DNA of 64,000 nucleotides from an uncultured Gammaproteobacteria bacterium (GTDB lineage Bacteria > Pseudomonadota > Gammaproteobacteria > UBA6429 > Thiohalophilaceae), in contig CAJYAN010000003.1 in assembly GCA_913064945.1 (NCBI GenBank), positions 124,001 through 188,000 on the forward strand, given 5' to 3'. Position 1 is the stretch's first letter; each line of letters opens with the position of its first letter. The position numbers and the translations under genes were made by a program. Shown here piece after piece: positions 57,891 through 64,000 of this stretch. A model generated the notes under the pieces. The model saw nothing but the letters and a program-made list of their open reading frames with translations. It made no database searches and was not told the DNA's origin.

Positions 57891-57919
57891 GTTACTCCTT
57901 CGGACTGCCCATTAAATCA

Positions 57920-58135
57920 TTATACACCCGTCGAATGTAACACTATTCTCACCACGGTAATAATCGTACCAATAAAAAGGCCTACCGCAACCAACCCAAT
58001 CACTATGTATTGCCACGGCTTGCCATAGGTAAAATCTCGCTCGTAATTCGCGGATTTTTGCACCCCTAACATGGCCCACATGACACTTTTAGTGACATCC
58101 AGCAGGGTAGGTGCTTTGTTATTTTCATCGTTCAT
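57920..58135 (-). CDS. DUF2970-domain membrane protein
   Basis: 71 residues from ATG at 58135, with GGAG six bases upstream; the frame is open to 58189 but that would overlap the MFS gene. The domain reads LLDVTKSVMWAMLGVQKSAN and DFTYGKPWQYIVIGLVAVGL, with one membrane helix at about 43-65. DUF2970 proteins are small proteobacterial inner-membrane proteins of unknown role. Confidence 0.8.
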   Translation of the reverse strand: MNDENNKAPTLLDVTKSVMWAMLGVQKSANYERDFTYGKPWQYIVIGLVAVGLFIGTIITVVRIVLHSTGV

Positions 58136-58163
58136 GTTCATCTCCATTTTAAAATATAATTTC

Positions 58164-59420
58164 TCAACTAACTTTATCATCTCTGACATAGAACAATATT
58201 ATTGCGCCGCTAACAAAGAGTACAAGAATTGACAGTATCGACAATCGCGTACTCCCTGTCCACAGGGCAACCACCCCCATCAACAATGGTCCAATGACCG
58301 CGGCAAACTTGCCAAGCATATTATAAAAACCGAAAAATTCCGCTTCATGTCCAAGGGGAATCAAGCGCGCATAAAACGAGCGACTCAGGGATTGTACGCC
58401 GCCCTGCACCAGACCGATGACCACGGCCAGATAATAAAATTCACTGACCTGATTCATCCAGTAAGACATGATGGTAACTAATATATAGACAAACAGACCA
58501 ATAAAAATACTCAGCCGCGTGCCTATACGCTCGCCCAGCCAACCAAAGGCGATCGCAGCAGGAAAACCCACAAACTGGGTAATCAATAAAGCGGTAATCA
58601 GGTGGCCGGCATTGAAGCCCAGCGCCATACCATAATCCACCGCCATACGGACAATCGTATCCACGCCATCAATATAAAGCCAATAGGCCACCAGGAACAG
58701 CAGTACCTGTCGATAGCCTCGAATATGTTTCAGGGTTATCAATAACTGCTGGAGTCCCGCCGAGATCATTTTCCTGCCACGAACAGACTTGCCATTCGCG
58801 GCAGGCTCACGCACATAGAACAGTAGAGGTAACGAAAACACCGCCCACCAGATGGCCACCGTAATAAAACCGGTACGGATGGCCATCGCACTATCGAAAA
58901 AACCAAACCAGCCCGGCTTTTGAAACATCAACACGTTAAAGGCCATTAAGAGTCCACCACCCAGATAACCGAGGGCATAACCGAGGGCCGAGACAGTATC
59001 CAGTCGATTGGCAGGGGCAACACTTTTTAGCAAGGCATCATAGAAGATATTCGCACCTGAAAAACCAATAATACTAAAGACAAAAAACATCGCCGCTAAC
59101 CACCAGCCGTTTTTTTCGACGGTAAAGAGCCCCGCCGTCATTAGCATACCCAGTAGTGCAAAGCTGAACAGAAACAGTTTTCGACGGGCACCGGCATCGG
59201 CAATCGCCCCCAGCACCGGCGCCAGTAATACGACAATCATACTGGCCAGTGAATTGGCTACCCCCAGCTGGAATGTCGAAGTGGTCGCATCATTTGCGGC
59301 ACTCCAGTATTGCTTGAAAAACAAGGGAAAGAATCCCGCCAGGACGACCGTAGCATAGGCAGAGTTGGCCCAGTCATACAGAGCCCAGCTGATCACACGC
59401 TTATTCATTAATGAGCTCAT
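58164..59420 (-). CDS. MFS transporter, UMF1/Atg22-like
   Basis: 418 residues with 12 predicted helices. The UMF1 hallmark is the start ISWALYDWANSAYATVVLAG. Other seen parts: LAPVLGAIADAGARRKLFLF (MFS loop 2-3 motif) and GLVQGGVQSLSRSFYARLIP. Substrate unknown; relatives are annotated as permeases for sugars or amino acids. It lies 53 bp downstream of prfC on the same strand. Confidence 0.88.
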   Translation of the reverse strand: MSSLMNKRVISWALYDWANSAYATVVLAGFFPLFFKQYWSAANDATTSTFQLGVANSLASMIVVLLAPVLGAIADAGARRKLFLFSFALLGMLMTAGLFTVEKNGWWLAAMFFVFSIIGFSGANIFYDALLKSVAPANRLDTVSALGYALGYLGGGLLMAFNVLMFQKPGWFGFFDSAMAIRTGFITVAIWWAVFSLPLLFYVREPAANGKSVRGRKMISAGLQQLLITLKHIRGYRQVLLFLVAYWLYIDGVDTIVRMAVDYGMALGFNAGHLITALLITQFVGFPAAIAFGWLGERIGTRLSIFIGLFVYILVTIMSYWMNQVSEFYYLAVVIGLVQGGVQSLSRSFYARLIPLGHEAEFFGFYNMLGKFAAVIGPLLMGVVALWTGSTRLSILSILVLFVSGAIILFYVRDDKVS

Positions 59421-59473
59421 GCCTGAATACCTTTTCAGGTTCGAGGACCCAGGTCCTAGTTGCTATTTTTTTA

Positions 59474-61051
59474 TTAATGTTCTCTCGTCGAGAAAAATTT
59501 CAAATCCGGCCAGCGTTCAACGGTCAAGTCAAGATTGACACGTGTCGGCGCCAGGTAGGTCAGACTACCTGCGGCATCCATGGCCAGGTTGTCTGAAGCC
59601 TTCTTTTTAAATTCTTCCAGCTTTTTACTGTCATCACCCTCTACCCAGCGCGCCGTACTGACATTAACCGCTTCAAAGCCACAGTCAACACTGTATTCAC
59701 TCTTGAGGCGAAAGGCGACCACATCAAACTGTAATACACCGACGGCACCGACGATGACATCATTATTGTTCAGGGGACGAAATACCTGTGAGGCACCTTC
59801 TTCACTCAATTGGTCCAGACCTTTTTGCAGGGCCTTCATCTTGAGCGGGTCACGCAGGCGTACTCGCCGAAATAATTCCGGGGCAAAGTTCGGGATGCCG
59901 GTAAACTTCAGGTCTTCACCCTGAGTAAAGGTATCACCAATTTTTATAGTCCCGTGATTATGTAGTCCAATAATGTCACCGGGAAAGGCATTTTCAACAT
60001 GCTCGCGTTCACTGGCAAGAAACGTGATCGCGTTACTAATCTTGATATCCTTGCCCAGACGGACATGGCGCATTTTCATACCATCGGCGAACTGACCGGA
60101 ACAGACGCGCATAAACGCCACCCGATCGCGGTGCTGTGGGTCCATGTTGGCCTGGATCTTAAACACAAAACCGGAGAATTTCTCTTCCTCGGGTTGGACA
60201 GGGCGTGTCTCCGTCGCCCGTGATTGTGGTTTCGGTGCATACAGGGCGAAGTAGTCCAGCAACTCCTGAATACCAAAATTATTAATCGCCGAGCCAAAAA
60301 ACACCGGCGTCAGTTTGCCTTCAAGGAAGGCCTGTTCATCAAATTCATGACTGGCACCCTGTACCAGCTCAATGGACTCGCGCAGTTCTGTCGCCTGGTG
60401 TCCTAAGACTTCATCCAGGCGTGGATTATCAAGGCCTTCGATGACCTCACCCTGTTTGATCTTGCCGCCATGGGTGGCGCTATAGAGATGCACCTTGTTT
60501 TCATATAAATGGTATACGCCTTTAAACTGTTTACCCATGCCAATCGGCCAGGTGATGGGGGCGCACTGGATTTTGAGAATATTCTCCACTTCATCCATGA
60601 CTTCAATGGGGTCACGGCCTTCACGATCGAGCTTGTTCATAAAGGTCAGGATGGGCGTACTACGCAGACGGCATACCTCCATTAATTTAATGGTACGGTC
60701 TTCGACACCTTTGGCGGTGTCGATGACCATCAGTGCCGAGTCCACAGCCGTCAGGGTACGATAGGTATCTTCCGAGAAGTCTTCATGCCCGGGGGTATCG
60801 AGCAGATTGATCATGCAATCCTTATACGGAAACTGCATCACGGCCGATGTCACCGAGATACCGCGTTGCTGCTCCAGCTCCATCCAGTCGGACGTGGCAT
60901 GGCGCGCGGCCTTACGACCCTTGACGGTTCCCGCAAGCTGAATGGCACCACCGAACAGGAGTAACTTTTCAGTCAGGGTGGTCTTACCGGCATCGGGATG
61001 CGAGATAATGGCAAAGGTACGGCGCCGATGTAATTCTTCAAGAAAACTCAT
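59474..61051 (-). CDS. prfC: peptide chain release factor 3
   Basis: 525 residues (E. coli 529). GTPase motifs: [18 protein letters not shown] (G1), [16 protein letters not shown] (G3) and [12 protein letters not shown] (G4). Domain II follows from about 290 ([20 protein letters not shown]), and the C-terminal part ends [18 protein letters not shown] and beyond. It removes RF1/RF2 from the ribosome after peptide release. AGGA precedes ATG at 61051 by nine bases. Confidence 0.97.
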   Translation of the reverse strand: MSFLEELHRRRTFAIISHPDAGKTTLTEKLLLFGGAIQLAGTVKGRKAARHATSDWMELEQQRGISVTSAVMQFPYKDCMINLLDTPGHEDFSEDTYRTLTAVDSALMVIDTAKGVEDRTIKLMEVCRLRSTPILTFMNKLDREGRDPIEVMDEVENILKIQCAPITWPIGMGKQFKGVYHLYENKVHLYSATHGGKIKQGEVIEGLDNPRLDEVLGHQATELRESIELVQGASHEFDEQAFLEGKLTPVFFGSAINNFGIQELLDYFALYAPKPQSRATETRPVQPEEEKFSGFVFKIQANMDPQHRDRVAFMRVCSGQFADGMKMRHVRLGKDIKISNAITFLASEREHVENAFPGDIIGLHNHGTIKIGDTFTQGEDLKFTGIPNFAPELFRRVRLRDPLKMKALQKGLDQLSEEGASQVFRPLNNNDVIVGAVGVLQFDVVAFRLKSEYSVDCGFEAVNVSTARWVEGDDSKKLEEFKKKASDNLAMDAAGSLTYLAPTRVNLDLTVERWPDLKFFSTREH

Positions 61052-61110
61052 TCAAATCTATCCTGCTGGAACTAAAGGTTTGCTATTCTACACGCCCACT
61101 GGTGATGCGG

Positions 61111-61914
61111 CTATTTCGCCGGAGGTTTTACCCCTAACCATGCCGACCATTTCTGATAGAGGCCTTCATCCAGGGCGGCGATGGCCGAACGGGGGGCTAG
61201 ACTATTGTTAAAGACTGCTTCCGCCTCGAACGTCTGTGCAAAACCACCCGCCTCCATAAATACCAACAGACCCGCAGCGTAGTCCCACAGATTTTGGCTG
61301 CCGTGCAAATAAATATGTCCCCGACCTGCGGCCAGCCAGCACCAGTCAAGCGCAACGGAACCAAAACTCCGTTGTGACTTATACGGCTGCTCGTCGATAA
61401 GACGGTGGCATAGCTCTGGACTCAGGCGCTTGTAATCCACAATTGCAATCCCTGCATTTTCAGGTGCCGCATGATGAAAGGATTGTATCGGTTCATCATT
61501 GAGCCAGGCGCCCGCGCCACGCTGAGCACAAAAACATTCATCACGCATCGGGTCGTAGACGATACCCATGACGATTTCGGCATTAACGATCAGCGCCAGC
61601 GAAACTGAAAAACAGGGAATACCCAGGGAAAAATTGCTGGTGCCATCCAGTGGGTCAAGACACCAGAGTCCGGTTTGCGGTAAAACAAATTGCTGGTGTT
61701 GCTCGGACTTGGTCATTTCCTCGCCGAGGAAGGCATAGGAGGGATAGGCCTGTTTTAACGCCTTCTGCAGGCGTGCCTGCATGATCAGATCGGCTTCGGT
61801 TATGACGGAACCATCGAGTTTGAAACTATGACTGACCTTGTTAAAGCGCGGCAGCAGTTCCTCGCGAGCGGCTTCAATCACCAGGGTTTTGATTCGGACG
61901 AGTTCGGGGTGCAT
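61111..61914 (-). CDS. inositol monophosphatase-family phosphatase (CysQ/SuhB-like)
   Basis: 267 residues. The lithium-sensitive phosphatase metal site is complete: FLGEEMTKS (Glu), LDPLDGTSNFSLGIPCFSV (DPLDGT) and NLWDYAAGLLVFMEAGG (WDYAAG). It removes phosphate from inositol phosphates or from 3'-phosphoadenosine 5'-phosphate (CysQ activity). In a sulfur oxidiser the CysQ role is attractive, but the sequence does not decide. It starts 9 bp after rimI on the same strand. Confidence 0.88.
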   Translation of the reverse strand: MHPELVRIKTLVIEAAREELLPRFNKVSHSFKLDGSVITEADLIMQARLQKALKQAYPSYAFLGEEMTKSEQHQQFVLPQTGLWCLDPLDGTSNFSLGIPCFSVSLALIVNAEIVMGIVYDPMRDECFCAQRGAGAWLNDEPIQSFHHAAPENAGIAIVDYKRLSPELCHRLIDEQPYKSQRSFGSVALDWCWLAAGRGHIYLHGSQNLWDYAAGLLVFMEAGGFAQTFEAEAVFNNSLAPRSAIAALDEGLYQKWSAWLGVKPPAK

Positions 61915-61923
61915 ACGAAACCT

Positions 61924-62400
61924 TTAATTCAATTCTGGCAGATCCTGCGCCATGACAATGGCGTCTTCTCTGCCATGCGATGCGGGATAATAATCGGGTC
62001 GCCGACCAATAGGACTGAAACCCGCCTTTTTGTACAGGGCGATAGCGGCATGGTTGGATGGTCGTACTTCGAGAAACATTTTTTCCACCTGCTGGCGCCT
62101 GGCGATTTGAAGTAAATGTAGCAGAAGCATATTGCCAATGCCCTGGCCCTGTCTCTCCGGCTGTACGACGATAGTCAGGATATGCCCCTCCCTCGCGGCG
62201 ATCGACATTATCCCATAGGCCAATATCTTACCCGTCTCCTGATAAACCCAACAGCTATACCCCACCTGCATGCAGTCACTAAAGATGCCACCGGTCCAGG
62301 GGAAATCATAGACCGCCGTTTCGATAGCCATGACCGCCGCAATGTCTTCTTCGAACATCGGTCGCAGGCCATCTTTTGCCGTATTCAACATGGCACTCAT
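61924..62400 (-). CDS. rimI: ribosomal protein S18-alanine N-acetyltransferase
   Basis: 158 residues, GNAT fold. Acetyl-CoA site: GHILTIVVQPERQGQGIGNM near residue 72, and the C-terminal hallmark NHAAIALYKKAGFSPIGRRP with DYYP following, both typical of RimI. It acetylates the N-terminal Ala of ribosomal protein S18. Start ATG at 62400 overlaps the stop of the uracil-DNA glycosylase gene by 4 bp (ATGA), so translation is coupled. Confidence 0.92.
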   Translation of the reverse strand: MSAMLNTAKDGLRPMFEEDIAAVMAIETAVYDFPWTGGIFSDCMQVGYSCWVYQETGKILAYGIMSIAAREGHILTIVVQPERQGQGIGNMLLLHLLQIARRQQVEKMFLEVRPSNHAAIALYKKAGFSPIGRRPDYYPASHGREDAIVMAQDLPELN

Positions 62401-63122
62401 ACGCCAGCCTTTGCCTGCAACATTTTTTTGGCGACGAGTAAATCCAGCCAGACAGCAGCTTTCTCAGCCGGGGACTTCAACAAATAGTCAGGATGATACG
62501 TTACCAGCAAGGGAATGCCGCTTTGCGGTTCAGTCAGGCGCTGCCCACGTAACGCGGCCAACGGTGTGTCGATATGCAACACGTGGTGGACGGCATGCTG
62601 GCCTAACACCAGAATCAACTTCGGCTGCACTAAAGCAATCTGGCGAGAAAGGTAGCCCTGGCACTGCCTTGCTTCCTCTGCGCTCGGCACGTGCTGTCTG
62701 GGCGGTAGGCACTTGAGGCTGTTGGTAATATAGACCTGTCTACGTTGTAGACCTATCGCCTGCAACATGGCATTGAGGAGCTGTCCAGTCAGCCCCACAA
62801 ACGGTTCTCCCTGTTGATCATCATCGACACCTGGTGCCTCACCAATAATGAAGAGCTCTGCCTGGCGATCGCCGACACCAAATACTGACTGGGTACGCGT
62901 CTGCGCCAGGCCACAGAGTTGACATTGCGCCACGCGTTGTTCGAGTGCCGGCCAATCGAGTAAACCGAAATCGCTATCAGTCATGGCACCGCTGGATAAG
63001 GGGATCGTCTTTTCCAATGGAGTAAATGCTTGTAGTGACACTGACTCAACCTGTCGATCGCGCTGCTGCCAGACGGGAATCCCCATGGCATGCAGATACT
63101 CATATCGTCGATTGTCGATCAC
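62397..63122 (-). CDS. uracil-DNA glycosylase, family 4 (Fe-S)
   Basis: 241 residues. Motif A is IIGEAPGVDDDQQGEPFVG and motif B is LLVTYHPDYLL. Four cysteines fit a 4Fe-4S cluster: CQLC near residue 69 plus KCLPPRQHVPSAEEARQC. It removes uracil from DNA. The first 60 residues, before the core, are poorly conserved. Start GTG at 63122 follows AGGAGCGAGGGG. The UDG-rimI pair is common in gammaproteobacteria outside the enterics. Confidence 0.92.
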   Translation of the reverse strand: MIDNRRYEYLHAMGIPVWQQRDRQVESVSLQAFTPLEKTIPLSSGAMTDSDFGLLDWPALEQRVAQCQLCGLAQTRTQSVFGVGDRQAELFIIGEAPGVDDDQQGEPFVGLTGQLLNAMLQAIGLQRRQVYITNSLKCLPPRQHVPSAEEARQCQGYLSRQIALVQPKLILVLGQHAVHHVLHIDTPLAALRGQRLTEPQSGIPLLVTYHPDYLLKSPAEKAAVWLDLLVAKKMLQAKAGV

Positions 63123-63159
63123 TCGCCCCTCGCTCCTGGAACCTCGGTCCTGTACCGAT

Positions 63160-64000
63160 TTATACCTGGCTACCCTGTGGATGCGCCCGTTCTACCCGGG
63201 CAAACACCTTGTTCAGGGCGTTAATGTAGGCCTTGGCCGAGGCAATGACGATATCGGTATCGGCACCCTGACCATTGACGACATGCCCCCCCTTCTCCAG
63301 ACGAACGGTGACTTCACCCTGGGCATCCGTACCACTGGTAATATTGTTGACGGAGTATAATTGTAAGGTGCAACCACTTTGCATCATGGATTCAATGGCG
63401 CGAAAGGCGGCATCGACCGGACCGCCACCATCGGCGGTAGCTGACCGTTCTTCACCCTGCACCCGCACGGTGATATCGGCCACCGGGGTTTCACCTGTTT
63501 CGGAACATACTCTCAGGGCGACCAATTGTAGTGATTCATTCTCTGCCTCAAGATTGGTCTCTGTCACCAGGGCCTGCAAATCTTCATCGTAAATTTCGTG
63601 TTTTTTGTCGGCCAGGTCTTTAAAGCGCGAAAAGGCCTCGTTCAATTCAGCCTCGGAGGCAAAGTCCACGCCCAGTTCTTTCAGGTGCGTCTTGAAGGCA
63701 TTGCGTCCCGAGTGTTTGCCCAACACCATGCGATTAGTGGACCAGCCCACATCTTCGGCACGCATGATTTCGTAAGTCTCACGACTCTTTAATACCCCAT
63801 CCTGATGAATGCCCGACTCGTGGGCAAAGGCATTGGCTCCGACAATGGCCTTGTTTGGCTGTACGGCAAAACCGGTGATCCCCGAGACCAGTTTGGAACA
63901 GGTGACGATCTGCGTGGTATCCAGATGATCAACATTACAGGGAAAAATGTCACGCCGTGTTTTTACCGCCATGACCACTTCTTCCAAGGCCGCATTCCCG
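63160..64000 (-). CDS. leuA: 2-isopropylmalate synthase, 5' end beyond the window
   Basis: About 280 C-terminal residues are visible; the frame stays open to base 64000 ([12 protein letters not shown] at the edge), so the N-terminal barrel start is missing. Seen: [35 protein letters not shown], and the C-terminal leucine-sensing domain (about the last 130 residues) with [17 protein letters not shown]. It makes 2-isopropylmalate from acetyl-CoA and 2-oxoisovalerate, the first step of leucine synthesis. The regulatory domain suggests feedback inhibition by leucine. Confidence 0.95.
   Translation of the reverse strand, partial: GNAALEEVVMAVKTRRDIFPCNVDHLDTTQIVTCSKLVSGITGFAVQPNKAIVGANAFAHESGIHQDGVLKSRETYEIMRAEDVGWSTNRMVLGKHSGRNAFKTHLKELGVDFASEAELNEAFSRFKDLADKKHEIYDEDLQALVTETNLEAENESLQLVALRVCSETGETPVADITVRVQGEERSATADGGGPVDAAFRAIESMMQSGCTLQLYSVNNITSGTDAQGEVTVRLEKGGHVVNGQGADTDIVIASAKAYINALNKVFARVERAHPQGSQV

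Noticed and set aside
59440-59456. AGGACC/GGTCCT hairpin downstream of prfC
   Set aside because: Short stem without a T-run on the prfC side; not convincing as a terminator.

Overview
The window looks like chromosomal DNA of a gammaproteobacterium, probably a free-living or symbiotic sulfur oxidiser of the Chromatiales/Thiotrichales type. The evidence is gene order and gene content. dapA-bamC-purC, gcvR-bcp and bamD divergent from rluD-pgeF (with clpB nearby) are classic gammaproteobacterial neighbourhoods, and a soxB thiosulfohydrolase is present. Two chemoreceptors suggest a motile cell. No rRNA, tRNA, CRISPR array, prophage or insertion sequence was recognised.

Layout. 1-10.7 kb: end of a c-type cytochrome gene, topoisomerase IV (parE-parC), a chemoreceptor, and the operon dapA-bamC-MBL hydrolase-purC. 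10.8-14.9 kb: a GalT-like gene, then gcvR-bcp-phoH-like-CMD reading rightward. 14.9-16.3 kb: a divergent DmeR/DmeF Co/Ni efflux pair with a clear G-tract operator. 16.3-24.8 kb: AI-2E-type permease, LysR regulator, an RND pump with its adaptor behind a TetR-like palindrome, and a PAS chemoreceptor. 25-34 kb: ettA, a DUF2914 protein, hprA-like, hemH, soxB, msrP-msrQ and a small membrane protein. 34-43 kb: clpB behind a sigma-32 promoter, an FMN glutamate-synthase-like protein, a ZIP transporter, rluD-pgeF and bamD. 43-47.6 kb: a GT39 glycosyltransferase and valS.

47.6-57.5 kb is the accessory part. It holds an AT-rich DUF3644/HEPN-like gene (candidate defence gene), a CDF transporter, a LysE-family gene broken by one amber codon, a beta-barrel protein, a Gly/Ser-rich lipoprotein and a MerR-type promoter driving a cysteine-rich BFD/CopZ-like protein plus a MerC-like membrane protein. 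These are followed by a tight three-gene unit (GNAT-C39 peptidase fusion, RimK-type ATP-grasp ligase, RMD1/DUF155 protein) and the decayed remains of a P-type cation ATPase. 57.5-64 kb returns to housekeeping genes: small envelope proteins, a UMF1-type MFS transporter, prfC, a CysQ/IMPase-like phosphatase, rimI, a family-4 uracil-DNA glycosylase and the 3' part of leuA.

The best candidates for undescribed biology are the GNAT-C39/RimK/RMD1 operon, the stand-alone DUF3644 protein with an R-x4-H motif, and the orphan metal-responsive pair at 52.2-53.1 kb.
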